DNA from: Micromonospora sp. Llam0
GTDB taxonomy: Bacteria; Actinomycetota; Actinomycetes; Mycobacteriales; Micromonosporaceae
Reading direction: 5' to 3'
Length of the DNA: 64,000 nucleotides
Assembly (NCBI RefSeq): GCF_003751085.1
Contig: NZ_RJJY01000001.1
Span: forward strand, 4,092,001 to 4,156,000
Below the pieces are notes generated by a model. It was not told where the DNA came from. It saw only the letters and a program-made list of their open reading frames with translations, and ran no database searches. The translations under genes were made by a program, and so were the position numbers. Position 1 is the first letter of the stretch. Each line of letters starts with the position of its first letter. Below are positions 1 through 7,804 of the stretch, piece by piece.

Positions 1-50
1 GCCGGCCGGTGGGGACACGGTGACAGACACGCCGTCCAGGATTCCACGGG

Positions 51-76
51 CCCACCCGGCGCCGGCCCCGGGTGGG
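51..76 (-). terminator. Probable terminator downstream of the glyS-like gene
   Basis: A 9-bp perfect inverted repeat (CCCACCCGG at 51-59, CCGGGTGGG at 68-76) with an 8-nt loop lies about 37 nt past the stop of the glyS-like gene. There is no T-run, which is common for actinobacterial terminators. The 50 bases to its left hold no gene I can support. Confidence 0.5.
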
Positions 77-112
77 TCGGTCAGCCGGTCGGCGACCACT
101 CCGGATGGCTGA

Positions 113-1489
113 TCACCCGGTCGGCAACCGCTCCAGCAGGTACCGCTCGACCTGGTCCAGCGACACCCGCTGCTGCGCCATGGTGTCCCGGTCCCGCACG
201 GTCACCGCGTCGTCGGTCAGTGTCCCGAAGTCGACCGTGACGCAGTACGGCGTACCGATCTCGTCCTGACGCCGGTAGCGGCGACCGATGGCCTGCGAAT
301 CGTCGAACTCGACCATCCACCGGCGGCGCAGCGCGGCACCCAGGTCACGTGCCTTCGGCGAGAGGTCGGCGTTGCGCGACAGCGGCAGTACCGCCACCTT
401 GACCGGGGCGATCCGCGGGTCGAGACGGAGCACGGTCCGCTTGTCGACGCCACCCTTGGTGTTCGGTGCCTCGTCCTCGTCGTACGCCGCCAGCAGCAGG
501 GCGAAGACCGTCGCGGTGAGGTCCGCCGCCGGCTCGATCGCGTACGGCACCCACCGCTCGCCCCGGTCCTGGTCGAAATAGGAAAGGTCGGCACCGGAAT
601 GCTTGGCGTGCGCGGTCAGATCGTAGTCGGCCCGGTTCGTGATCCCTTCCAGCACCACGAATTCCTGATAAGCGCCACCGAGCTGGAATTCGATCTCGAC
701 GATCCGCTTGGCGTGCTGCGGCAGGCCGGCGAGGGGCATCTCGGTACGGCGCAACTGCTGTGGCGCGAGACCCAGATCGACGTACCACTCCCACCGCCGC
801 TGCGCCCAGTACTCCAGCCAGTCGTCGTCGGTTCCGGGCTCGACGAAGTACTCCAGCTCCATCCGCTCCCGCTCGTGGCTGCGCAGCAGGAACTCGCCGG
901 GGCCGACGACGTTGCGGAAGACCCGGCCGACCTGGGCGATGCCGAACGGCGGCTTCTTACGGGCGGCGATCATCACGTTGGCGAAGTTCACGAAGGTGCC
1001 CGGTGCCGCCTCCGGCCGCAGGTAGTACCGGTCCGGTGGTCCCGGCCGGTCCGGCGAGACCTCGAGCAGCCCGTTGACCCGTTGCGGGTCGGTGAAGCTG
1101 CCCCTGCTGCCGCAGCTCGGACAGGCGAGCTCGGCGAGTGCGGCGGCCGGCTGTTCCCGGCGTACGGTGAACGCCTCGACGATCCGGTCCAGCGGCTGGG
1201 TGAGATCGCAGGCCCGGCACCGGACCCGGGTCTGGGTGTAGGTGTCGAGCAGGCCGGACGCGGTGAACACCGGCCTCGGCTGGATGACCGCCGCGTCGAG
1301 GCCGACGACGTCGTCGCGGTGCTGCACCACCGTCCGCCACCACTGCCGGCGGACATGCTCCTTGAGCTCCACGCCGAGTGGCCCGTAGTCCCAGGCGACC
1401 GGCTGGCCACCGTAGACCTCACCAGACGGGAACGCGAAACCACGCCGGTGGGCGAGACTGGCCACGGCGTCGATGCGGTCGGCTGGCAT
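113..1489 (-). CDS. glyS: Glycine--tRNA ligase-like protein, divergent in motif 2
   Basis: 458 aa, the usual length of the dimeric bacterial/archaeal-type class II glycyl-tRNA synthetase, which charges tRNA-Gly in the cytoplasm. The N-terminus, the C-terminal anticodon-binding part and the zinc-ribbon cysteines (CRAC at about 91-94, CPSC at 123-126) are family-like, as are the blocks around 158-215 and EGITNR further on. The catalytic centre is odd. The usual RPETAQG reads RPEAAPG, the motif-2 signature FRNE reads FRNV (191-194), and the TREFEQ stretch reads SHERER. The start is ATG with a good GGAG eight bases upstream. Its position beside znuACB, ArsR and Zur matches the glyS locus of Mycobacterium and Streptomyces. 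It may be the sole GlyRS with lineage-specific changes, or a paralogue with altered activity; a canonical copy elsewhere would decide. Confidence 0.85.
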   Translation of the reverse strand: MPADRIDAVASLAHRRGFAFPSGEVYGGQPVAWDYGPLGVELKEHVRRQWWRTVVQHRDDVVGLDAAVIQPRPVFTASGLLDTYTQTRVRCRACDLTQPLDRIVEAFTVRREQPAAALAELACPSCGSRGSFTDPQRVNGLLEVSPDRPGPPDRYYLRPEAAPGTFVNFANVMIAARKKPPFGIAQVGRVFRNVVGPGEFLLRSHERERMELEYFVEPGTDDDWLEYWAQRRWEWYVDLGLAPQQLRRTEMPLAGLPQHAKRIVEIEFQLGGAYQEFVVLEGITNRADYDLTAHAKHSGADLSYFDQDRGERWVPYAIEPAADLTATVFALLLAAYDEDEAPNTKGGVDKRTVLRLDPRIAPVKVAVLPLSRNADLSPKARDLGAALRRRWMVEFDDSQAIGRRYRRQDEIGTPYCVTVDFGTLTDDAVTVRDRDTMAQQRVSLDQVERYLLERLPTG

Positions 1490-1559
1490 GCGCTGCTCCT
1501 ACACCGGCTGGCGGCCGGCGGGGATGTGCGGACGGGCTGATCTGGCAGATGTTCGGAGG

Positions 1560-2252
1560 CTACCCCTCGACGCCGCAGACCTCTAGCTCACCGGTGCTGG
1601 TGTCCTGGTTGAGCGACACCCGCAGGGTGTCCTCGCCGCCCCGGGCGTAGTCGACCTCCACCGGTACGACGATCCGGCTGGTGACCGAGACCTGACCGAC
1701 CTCGTAGGCAGTGATCTCCGGCTCCGTGGCGAGCCGCCGGGCGAACTCACTGGCCGACTCGCGGCTCTGCGCCTCGGCGCAGAGCATGTCGTACGCGGCG
1801 CCGAAGTCCTGCTGGCTCACCGCCTCGAAGTAGTCGCCGACCGCGATCCGGGCCTGTTCGTCGATCGCTTCGGCACCGGTGACGATCAGTCCGACCAGCG
1901 CGACGGTGCCACCACCGCAGCACAGCAGCAGCGCGAGCGCCGCGACGCCCAGCCCGATCCAGACCCGCGCGGTACGGCCCTCGGCCGGCGGCGCGGCGAA
2001 CGGCGGCGCGACTCCTGGACCAGCCGGCACCGGGTACGTCGGACCGGGAGCCAATGTGTCCGTGCCGACGGCCGGCGTGGCGTCAGGCGCAGCCGACGTG
2101 GCGTCAGCTGCGGCCTCAGGCTGTCCGGTCGCAGCGGGCTGCGGCTGCGGCTGGCGGTCCGGCGGTGCCCACGGCGAAGGTGCCTGCCACGGGGACGGGC
2201 CGTCGGGCGCGGCGGACGGCGGGCGCGGTTGCGCCGGTCCGGGATCGGTCAT
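1560..2252 (-). CDS. Membrane-anchored hypothetical protein with proline-rich N-terminus
   Basis: 230 aa from the ATG at 2252 (a TTG two codons upstream is less likely). About 90 Pro/Ala/Gln-rich residues are followed by one membrane segment (roughly 95-118, ending in a CC pair) and then an external domain of about 110 residues. The external domain has an Ala/Glu-rich helix-strand pattern (EAVSQQDFGAAYDMLC) and a second cysteine close to the C-terminus, so a disulphide is possible. This resembles the DUF4878/NTF2-like lipoprotein-type domains of actinobacteria, but no catalytic motif is visible. Function unknown. It lies between the glyS-like gene and a monooxygenase-fold gene on the same strand, 24 nt from the latter. 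Confidence 0.75.
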   Translation of the reverse strand: MTDPGPAQPRPPSAAPDGPSPWQAPSPWAPPDRQPQPQPAATGQPEAAADATSAAPDATPAVGTDTLAPGPTYPVPAGPGVAPPFAAPPAEGRTARVWIGLGVAALALLLCCGGGTVALVGLIVTGAEAIDEQARIAVGDYFEAVSQQDFGAAYDMLCAEAQSRESASEFARRLATEPEITAYEVGQVSVTSRIVVPVEVDYARGGEDTLRVSLNQDTSTGELEVCGVEG

Positions 2253-2276
2253 GGGCAAAGGGTAGTGCCCGTCGGC

Positions 2277-2618
2277 TCACCGTCCCGGCTCCGCCGCCCG
2301 GTCGCTGCTGTGGGCTGCCGGTTCTTCTCCGGGCCCGGCGGTGACCAGTTCCTCGTACGCGGACGGTTCGTCGAGCGATTCGGCGAGCAGCGGCGTCGCG
2401 TCCACCTTCACCTCGAAGGAGCCAAGCGCCCGCCGGTAGGTGCCCACCGACTCCCACTCGGTGACCAGGCACCAGCGGAGCGGGTCCTCCAGCGCCCGGG
2501 TCAGTGCGCCGCGCCGGTACCCCGGGCGGCCGGCCAGGGCGCGTAACGCGGCCCGGGCGCGATCGACGAAGCCGGGCGTGTCCGCCTCCGGCACGGCGAA
2601 CCGGTTGACCACCAACAC
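2277..2618 (-). CDS. Antibiotic biosynthesis monooxygenase (ABM) fold protein
   Basis: 113 aa. The N-terminus MLVVNRFAVPE, the central LVTEWESVGTYRRAL and the following helix match the small ferredoxin-like ABM domain found in heme-degrading and quinone-forming monooxygenases and in many uncharacterised proteins. The GTG start has a strong AGGAGG ribosome site about 8 nt upstream. The last 20 residues are a low-complexity Glu/Ala/Ser tail. Substrate unknown. It is divergent from the small membrane gene at 2649 with only 30 bp between the starts, so the two promoters must overlap. Confidence 0.75.
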   Translation of the reverse strand: MLVVNRFAVPEADTPGFVDRARAALRALAGRPGYRRGALTRALEDPLRWCLVTEWESVGTYRRALGSFEVKVDATPLLAESLDEPSAYEELVTAGPGEEPAAHSSDRAAEPGR

Positions 2619-2648
2619 GGCGATCCCCTCCTGACTAGAGTCGGTCGG

Positions 2649-2906
2649 ATGCAGCCTACGCAGCCGTCGCCGCCGGTCCGCCCCGGGCGGATCAGCCCGA
2701 CCGGGGCGTTTCTCGCCGCCCTGGTCCTCGTCCTGGTCGGGCTCTTCGCGCCGGGCGTCGTCGGCGCGGCGGCGCTGCTGGTGCTGGCCGCCGGGCTGGT
2801 CTGGTTGCTACATCGCAGCTGGCCGGCGGTGCCGGCGGCCGGACGCATGTTCCGCCTGGTGGCGCTCACCCTGCTGGTGGCGGTCGCCCTCGCCAAGATC
2901 TTCTAG
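2649..2906 (+). CDS. Small two-helix membrane protein, DUF6703-like
   Basis: 85 aa. A short Pro-rich N-terminus is followed by two hydrophobic helices (about 20-52 and 64-84) separated by LLHRSWPAVPAAGRM. Such small membrane proteins next to an ABM gene are recurrent in this family of actinomycetes and are usually filed as DUF6703. I assign it from size and layout, not from a search. No functional residues can be named. Confidence 0.6.
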   Translation: MQPTQPSPPVRPGRISPTGAFLAALVLVLVGLFAPGVVGAAALLVLAAGLVWLLHRSWPAVPAAGRMFRLVALTLLVAVALAKIF

Positions 2907-2960
2907 CCGGCTTCCAGCCCGCTCGTCGCGGGCGGCGCCGAATCATGCAACCATGCGTTT

Positions 2961-2980
2961 TTGACAATCATTATCGTCGC
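2961..2980 (+). promoter_or_regulatory. Probable Zur operator upstream of znuA
   Basis: The sequence TTGACAATCATTATCGTCGC contains an imperfect dyad centred at 2970/2971. It resembles the AT-rich Zur box of actinobacteria (TGAAAATCATTTTCA-like cores) and is an AT-rich island in very GC-rich DNA. It sits 17 nt before the znuA start and includes a TTGACA that could be a -35. Binding by the Zur encoded at 6117-6557 under zinc sufficiency would repress znuACB. Confidence 0.7.
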
Positions 2981-2996
2981 CACGGACAGTTGCCTG

Positions 2997-4022
2997 ATGC
3001 ACAGCCACCTCTTCCGCCGTACCGTCGCCACCACCGCAGGTGCCCTGCTGGCCCTGGGCGGCACCGCCGCCTGCGCCCAGGACGGCGGCGACGGGTCCGC
3101 CGACGACGCAACGGTCGGCGTGGTAGCCGCCTTCTACCCCTTGCAGTTCCTGGCCGAACGGATCGGCGGCGACGCCGTCACGGTGACCGGTCTCGCGCCC
3201 CCCGGAGCGGAGCCGCACGACCTGGAGCTCAGCCCTCGGCAGGTCGGCGAGGTCAGCGACGCCGACCTGGTCGTCTACCTGAGTGGCTTCCAGCCCGCCG
3301 TCGACGCCGCGGTGGAGCAGGAGGCCGGTGACCACGCCTTCGACGTGGTGGAGGTCGAACCGCTGCTGGACGCCACCGACGGTGGGCACAGCCACGACCA
3401 CGACGGCGCCGACGAGCACCCCGAAGAGGACGGGCACGGCTCCGAGGAGGAACCCGCCGACGACCACACCGACGAGGCGGACGACCACGCCGAGGAGACC
3501 GGTGCGAAGGACCCGCACCTGTGGCTGGACCCCACCCGGTTCGCCACCGTCGGTGACGCGCTGGCCGAGCGTCTCGCCACCGTCGCCCCGGACCACGCCG
3601 CCGACTTCACCGCCCGCGCCGCCACGCTGCGCACCGAGTTGGCGGCCCTGGACACCGAGTACACCGAGCGGCTGGCCGACTGCGAACGCCGGGAGATCAT
3701 CACCAGTCACGCCGCCTTCGGCTACCTGGCCGCCCGCTACCAGCTCGACCAGATCGGGATCACCGGGTTGAGCCCGGAGGACGAGCCGACGCCGCAGCGC
3801 CTCGCCGAGGTGATCGAGGAGGCCCGGGAACACCAGGCGACGACGATCTTCTTCGAGACCCTGGTCAGCCCGAGCGTCGCCGAGACCATCGCCGACGAGA
3901 CCGGCACCGAGACCGCGGTGCTCGATCCGATCGAGGGACTGCAGCCGGACGCCGACGGGGACTATTTTTCGGTGATGCACAACAATCTGAACAATCTGAC
4001 CGCCGCCCTGGGATGTTCGTGA
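2997..4022 (+). CDS. znuA: Zinc ABC transporter substrate-binding lipoprotein
   Basis: 341 aa from ATG 2997, chosen because it gives a clean lipoprotein signal: RR, a hydrophobic stretch, then the lipobox TAAC with Cys about 26. A TTG 12 codons upstream would put coding sequence into the operator. The cluster A-I fold is recognisable: FYPLQFLAERIGG, a metal-binding GAEPHDLELS, a His/Asp/Glu-rich loop at about residues 125-165 (GGHSHDHDGADEH) typical of zinc rather than manganese binding proteins, then DPHLWLDP, TSHAAFGYLA and the C-terminal VLDPIEGL. It delivers zinc to the ZnuBC complex. Its stop overlaps the GTG of znuC, so the three genes form one transcription unit behind a probable Zur box. 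Confidence 0.93.
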   Translation: MHSHLFRRTVATTAGALLALGGTAACAQDGGDGSADDATVGVVAAFYPLQFLAERIGGDAVTVTGLAPPGAEPHDLELSPRQVGEVSDADLVVYLSGFQPAVDAAVEQEAGDHAFDVVEVEPLLDATDGGHSHDHDGADEHPEEDGHGSEEEPADDHTDEADDHAEETGAKDPHLWLDPTRFATVGDALAERLATVAPDHAADFTARAATLRTELAALDTEYTERLADCERREIITSHAAFGYLAARYQLDQIGITGLSPEDEPTPQRLAEVIEEAREHQATTIFFETLVSPSVAETIADETGTETAVLDPIEGLQPDADGDYFSVMHNNLNNLTAALGCS

Positions 4023-4780
4023 CCACCAGCGTCGTCCAGGTATCGCGCGGGGCGGTCGGCTACGACAACCGCACCGTACTGCGCTCCGTCGACCTCACCG
4101 TGACCAGCGGTGAGGTCGTCGCGCTGCTGGGCGCCAACGGCTCCGGCAAGTCGACCCTGATCCGCGCCGCGCTCGGGCTGGTGCCGCTGCGCAGCGGCTC
4201 GGTGCACCTGTTCGGGATGCCGGCGGGGCGGTTCCGGCAGTGGCACCGGATCGGCTACGTCCCGCAACGGCTCGGTGCCGGCAGCGGCGTACCGGCCACC
4301 GTCGGCGAGGTGGTCGCCTCCGGTCGGCTGGCCCGTCGCGGCGTACTGCGGCCAGCCGGTGCCGCCGACCGGGCCGCCGTCGCCGCGGCGCTGACCGCCG
4401 TCGGCCTCGCCGACCGGACCCGCGACCCGGTGGCCACGCTCTCCGGTGGCCAGCAGCAACGCACGCTGATCGCCCGCGCGCTGGCCGGCGAACCGGAGCT
4501 GCTGGTGCTCGACGAACCCACCGCCGGGGTCGACGCGGCCAGCCAGGAGGCGTTCGCCCGGGCGCTCGGCGCGTTCGTGGCCGGCAACGGTACGGTGCTC
4601 CTCGTCGCCCACGAGCTCGGTCCGCTGCAACCGCTGATCGACCGGGCCGTGGTGCTGCACCACGGCGAGGTGGTGCACGACGGCCCGGTGCCTGCGCCGG
4701 CCGGCCACCACGCGGACCCCGGACACGACCACGTCCATCCGCATGCTTCGGTGGAGCCGTCCCGGATGTGGAGCGCATGA
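4019..4780 (+). CDS. znuC: Zinc ABC transporter ATP-binding protein
   Basis: 253 aa from the GTG that overlaps the znuA stop (an ATG at 4013 is also possible). Walker A GANGSGKST, Q-loop GYVPQRL, signature LSGGQQQR, Walker B LLVLDEPT and the H-loop VAHEL are intact. The C-terminal 30 residues are His-rich (GHHADPGHDHVHPHA), a possible zinc-sensing or storage tail in an otherwise ordinary ATPase. It powers import through ZnuB, whose ATG overlaps this stop (ATGA). Confidence 0.93.
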   Translation: MTTSVVQVSRGAVGYDNRTVLRSVDLTVTSGEVVALLGANGSGKSTLIRAALGLVPLRSGSVHLFGMPAGRFRQWHRIGYVPQRLGAGSGVPATVGEVVASGRLARRGVLRPAGAADRAAVAAALTAVGLADRTRDPVATLSGGQQQRTLIARALAGEPELLVLDEPTAGVDAASQEAFARALGAFVAGNGTVLLVAHELGPLQPLIDRAVVLHHGEVVHDGPVPAPAGHHADPGHDHVHPHASVEPSRMWSA

Positions 4781-5694
4781 GCATCTTCCAGTACGAGTTC
4801 ATGATCCGTGCCCTGATCGGGGCCCTGGTCATCGGTCTGGCCGCCCCGGCCCTCGGCATCTACCTGGTGCAGCGTCGGATGTCGCTGATCGGCGACGGCG
4901 TCGGCCACGTGGCGCTGACCGGCGTCGGCGTCGGTCTGCTGCTGGACCGGTCCCCGGTGCTCACCGCGGTGATCGCCGCAGCGGTCGGCGCGGTCGCCAT
5001 CGAGCTGCTGCGCGAACGCGGGCGTACCTCCGGCGACATGGCGCTGGCCCTGCTCTTCTACGGCGGCATCGCCGGTGGGGTGATGCTGGTCGGGCTGGCC
5101 GGCGACCGCAGCAACGCCAACCTGATGGCGTACCTCTTCGGCTCGCTCACCACCGCCTCCGTCGAGGACCTGTGGGTGATCGTGGTGCTGGCCACGGTCG
5201 TGCTGACCGCGATGCTGCTGCTGCGGCCGGCGCTGTTCGCCATCTGCCACGACGAGGAGTACGCCCGGGTCTCCGGCCTGCCGGTGCGCACCCTCAACCT
5301 GCTGATCGCGGTGACCACCGCGGTGACCGTCACCATCGCCATGCGGGCGGTCGGCCTGCTGCTGGTCAGCGCGCTGATGGTGGTCCCGGTGGCGACCGCC
5401 CAGCAGATCACCCGGGGCTTCCGCAGCACCATGGCGATGGCGATGATCATCGGTACGGCCTCCGCCGGCTGCGGGGTGTGGTTGGCCGGCACCGCCGACA
5501 CCGCGATGGGCGCGACCATCGTGATCCTGGCGATCGCCGCCTTCGCGGCCACCGCCGTCGGTGCCGGGACGTGGCGGCTGCTGCGTCGCCGGGCCGGTAC
5601 GCTGGCCGTCCACCGCCGGCAGCCCCGCGAGGTCGAACCGCCCGAGGTGGTCCTGGACCGTCCCGCCGAGATGGTCCCGGATCGTCCCGTCTGA
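4777..5694 (+). CDS. znuB: Zinc ABC transporter permease
   Basis: 305 aa. The ATG at 4777 overlaps the znuC stop. About eight hydrophobic helices, the family motif GDGVGHVALTGVGVG near the N-terminus and VGLLLVSALMVVPVATA near the C-terminus identify the ABC-3 metal permease family. The last 40 residues are a soluble Arg/Pro-rich tail. It forms the membrane channel for ZnuA-delivered zinc. Confidence 0.92.
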   Translation: MSIFQYEFMIRALIGALVIGLAAPALGIYLVQRRMSLIGDGVGHVALTGVGVGLLLDRSPVLTAVIAAAVGAVAIELLRERGRTSGDMALALLFYGGIAGGVMLVGLAGDRSNANLMAYLFGSLTTASVEDLWVIVVLATVVLTAMLLLRPALFAICHDEEYARVSGLPVRTLNLLIAVTTAVTVTIAMRAVGLLLVSALMVVPVATAQQITRGFRSTMAMAMIIGTASAGCGVWLAGTADTAMGATIVILAIAAFAATAVGAGTWRLLRRRAGTLAVHRRQPREVEPPEVVLDRPAEMVPDRPV

Positions 5695-5772
5695 CCTGGT
5701 ACAGACCCGGCGACGAGCACCGCTGAACCGCCTGCCTGCCGATCCGGCTCCGGTATTGGTTACCGTTGCGGG

Positions 5773-6072
5773 GTGACGATGGCCAACGGCTACGACGGGT
5801 ACGAGAGCGCCAGCGAGTTGCTGCGCGCGCTCTCGGCCCCGCTGCGGGTGGCGATCGTGACCGAGCTCGCCCAGGGCGAGCGGTGTGTCCACGAACTCGT
5901 GCAGAAGCTCGGCGCGCCGCAGCCACTGGTGTCACAGCATCTGCGGGTGCTGCGGGGCGCGGGGGTGGTGCACGGCTCCCGACGTGGCCGGGAGATCGCC
6001 TACGCGCTGGTCGACGAACACGTCGCGCACATCGTCGCGGACGCTGTCAGTCATGCCCGGGAGGTCCGGTGA
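5773..6072 (+). CDS. ArsR/SmtB-family metal-responsive repressor
   Basis: 99 aa from GTG 5773 (an ATG two codons later is equally possible; no clear ribosome site, perhaps leaderless). Its winged-helix sequence, ALSAPLRVAIVTELAQGERCVHEL then PQPLVSQHLRVLRGAGVV, is that of the ArsR family. The single Cys in the recognition region and the C-terminal DEHVAHIVADAVSHA, with Asp/His spacing like an alpha5 zinc site, suggest zinc sensing as in mycobacterial SmtB. The order znu genes, smtB-like, zur mirrors the Mycobacterium tuberculosis smtB-zur pair, so opposite responses to high and low zinc are likely. Confidence 0.88.
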   Translation: MTMANGYDGYESASELLRALSAPLRVAIVTELAQGERCVHELVQKLGAPQPLVSQHLRVLRGAGVVHGSRRGREIAYALVDEHVAHIVADAVSHAREVR

Positions 6073-6116
6073 ACAGCCGCCGGCTCCGGCCCGGTCAGAA
6101 GTCCCGGAGGCCTTGA

Positions 6117-6557
6117 ATGAGGACTGGAGACACCACGCCCGGCACCGCGGAGCCCTCGACGGTGCGCAACACCCGGCAACGCAGCGCGGTCAGCGCCATC
6201 CTCGACGAGCTCGCCGGCTTCCACAGCGCCCAGGAGCTGCACGCCATGCTGCGCCAGCGGGGCGACCGGGTCGGTCTGACCACGGTCTACCGGACGTTGC
6301 AAGGGCTGGCCGACTCCGGCGAGGTCGACGTGATGCGCCCGCCCGGCGGCGAGCACCTCTACCGGCGGTGCAGCCAGGGCCACCACCACCATCTGGTCTG
6401 CCGCTCGTGCGGCAGCGCGGTCGAGGTGGCCGGGCCGGCGGTGGAGAGCTGGGCGGAACGGATCGCGGCGCAGCACGGCTACGTCGGGGTCAGCCACACG
6501 ATGGAGATCTTCGGGACCTGCCCGAAATGCGCCGCCCGGCGTACCTCGACGACGTGA
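6117..6557 (+). CDS. zur: Zinc uptake regulator Zur (Fur family)
   Basis: 146 aa. A strong GGAGG lies six bases before the ATG. The N-terminal winged helix carries RNTRQRSAVSAILDELAGFHSAQEL and TTVYRTLQGLADSGEVD. The metal sites are visible: the H-rich GHHHHLVCRSCG (first CxxC) and CPKC near the C-terminus (second CxxC) form the structural zinc site, and upstream His/Glu give the sensory site. It represses zinc-uptake genes when zinc is sufficient; the box at 2961-2980 is the obvious target. It lies 44 nt behind the ArsR gene and is probably cotranscribed. Confidence 0.92.
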   Translation: MRTGDTTPGTAEPSTVRNTRQRSAVSAILDELAGFHSAQELHAMLRQRGDRVGLTTVYRTLQGLADSGEVDVMRPPGGEHLYRRCSQGHHHHLVCRSCGSAVEVAGPAVESWAERIAAQHGYVGVSHTMEIFGTCPKCAARRTSTT

Positions 6558-6600
6558 CCGCGCACGCGCGGTTCCGGTCCTCGTACGGCACGCTGTGCGC

Positions 6601-7206
6601 ATGCAGATCTACGCCGACCGCTTTCCCCGCGCCGCCCGGCAACTCGCCACCGACCTGATCGTCGTCGTCTGGGTCTACCTGTGGATCCGTGCCGCCACCT
6701 GGCTACATGACCGGGTCGGTGAGCTGGCCGGCGCGGGCCGGACGCTGGAGAACGCCGGCACCGGGCTGGCCGACAACCTCGCCGACGTCGGCGGCCGGGT
6801 CGGCCGGGTGCCGCTGGTCGGCGACGAGCTGACCGGGCCGTTCGAGCAGGCCGCCGGGGCGGCCCGTTCGGTCGCCGCCGCCGGGCAGGAGCAGCAGGAC
6901 CTGGTCGGTGAGCTGGCCCTGGTGCTGGCCGCCACGATGCTGGTCTTCCCGCTGGGCCTGGTGCTGTTCGGCTGGTTGCCGTTGCGGGTGCGCTGGATCC
7001 GGCGGGCGAGCGCGGCGGCCCGACTGCGCGGCGTACCGGCCGGGTCGGATCTGCTGGCGCTGCGGGCGCTGACCACCCGCCCGCTCGGCACCATCGCCGC
7101 GCTGGGCCCGGATGTCGCCGCCGGGTGGCGGCGGGGCGACCCGGCGGTCACCGACGCGTTGGCGGAGCTGGAGCTGCGGGCGTTGGGCCTACGTGGCCGG
7201 CGCTGA
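6601..7206 (+). CDS. Hypothetical membrane protein
   Basis: 201 aa from ATG 6601 (a GTG two codons upstream is possible). It has one N-terminal helix (LIVVVWVYLWIRAATWL), an Ala/Gly-rich loop of about 80 residues, a second helix (LALVLAATMLVFPLGLVLFGWL) and a C-terminal soluble Arg/Leu-rich part. It is unrecognised. Its last 18 bases overlap the convergent DUF6328 gene. No ribosome site stands out. Confidence 0.7.
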   Translation: MQIYADRFPRAARQLATDLIVVVWVYLWIRAATWLHDRVGELAGAGRTLENAGTGLADNLADVGGRVGRVPLVGDELTGPFEQAAGAARSVAAAGQEQQDLVGELALVLAATMLVFPLGLVLFGWLPLRVRWIRRASAAARLRGVPAGSDLLALRALTTRPLGTIAALGPDVAAGWRRGDPAVTDALAELELRALGLRGRR

Positions 7207-7725
7207 CCGGCCGTCGCTACCCGCACCACCGTCGCTGCCCTCGTCCTCCTCGTCCTCCTCGTCCTCGTCGCCGTCCAGCCAGCCACGGTGCACGAACGGC
7301 AGGGCGGCCCAGAAGATCAGGAACCACACCCCGGTGAGGCCGCTGAGCACGAACGCGACCGGTCGGGGCAGGATGAAGTCGGTGACCAGCAGCACCGAGC
7401 TGACCATGGCGACCAGCATCAGGCTGAGGCCGCCGCTGGCCATCCGGTGGGCGAACCGGACCAGCTCCGGCTTGCGGCCGCGTCGGAAGAGCACCCGGTG
7501 AAACGCCACCGGCGAGATGATCAACGCTGCGGCGGCGGCCGCAGCCAGCAGCGCCACCACGTACACGTCCCGTTGAAACCCGTTCGTGTCGGGGAACCCG
7601 CTGCTGAACGGCAGGGTCAGCAGAAACGCGAAGAGGATCTGCACCCCGGTCTGGGCGACCCGCAGCTCCTGCAACAGATCGGAGAAGTTGCGCTGCCAGC
7701 GTTCCTTCTCGGTTTCCCGGTCCAC
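7189..7725 (-). CDS. DUF6328 family four-helix membrane protein
   Basis: 178 aa. The N-terminal ERWQRNFSDLLQELRVAQTG followed by four membrane helices is the DUF6328 layout common in actinobacteria. The C-terminal 25 residues are strongly acidic (DGDEDEEDEEDEG). The GTG start has AGGAGG about 10 nt upstream. Role unknown; the acidic tail could bind cations, though this is only a suggestion. Confidence 0.8.
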   Translation of the reverse strand: MDRETEKERWQRNFSDLLQELRVAQTGVQILFAFLLTLPFSSGFPDTNGFQRDVYVVALLAAAAAAALIISPVAFHRVLFRRGRKPELVRFAHRMASGGLSLMLVAMVSSVLLVTDFILPRPVAFVLSGLTGVWFLIFWAALPFVHRGWLDGDEDEEDEEDEGSDGGAGSDGRSAPAT

Positions 7726-7804
7726 GTCCGCTCATCCTCCTGCCGAACCGCCCACACTCAAACCGCGGTCGGCAATGTGCCCCGGGCCGGATGGCGGGAA
7801 ACCT

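Noticed and set aside
599..1540. Long open frame on the plus strand opposite the glyS-like gene
   Set aside because: Arises from high GC content; no family character and no ribosome site, while the minus strand encodes a clear synthetase.
2961..2999. TTG start for znuA 12 codons upstream
   Set aside because: It would place a polar stretch before the lipoprotein signal and coding sequence within the operator; ATG 2997 gives a proper signal peptide.
2943..3980. Minus-strand frame opposite znuA with apparent length of 345 residues
   Set aside because: Val/Gly-rich shadow of znuA; no start signal, and it would run through the Zur box.
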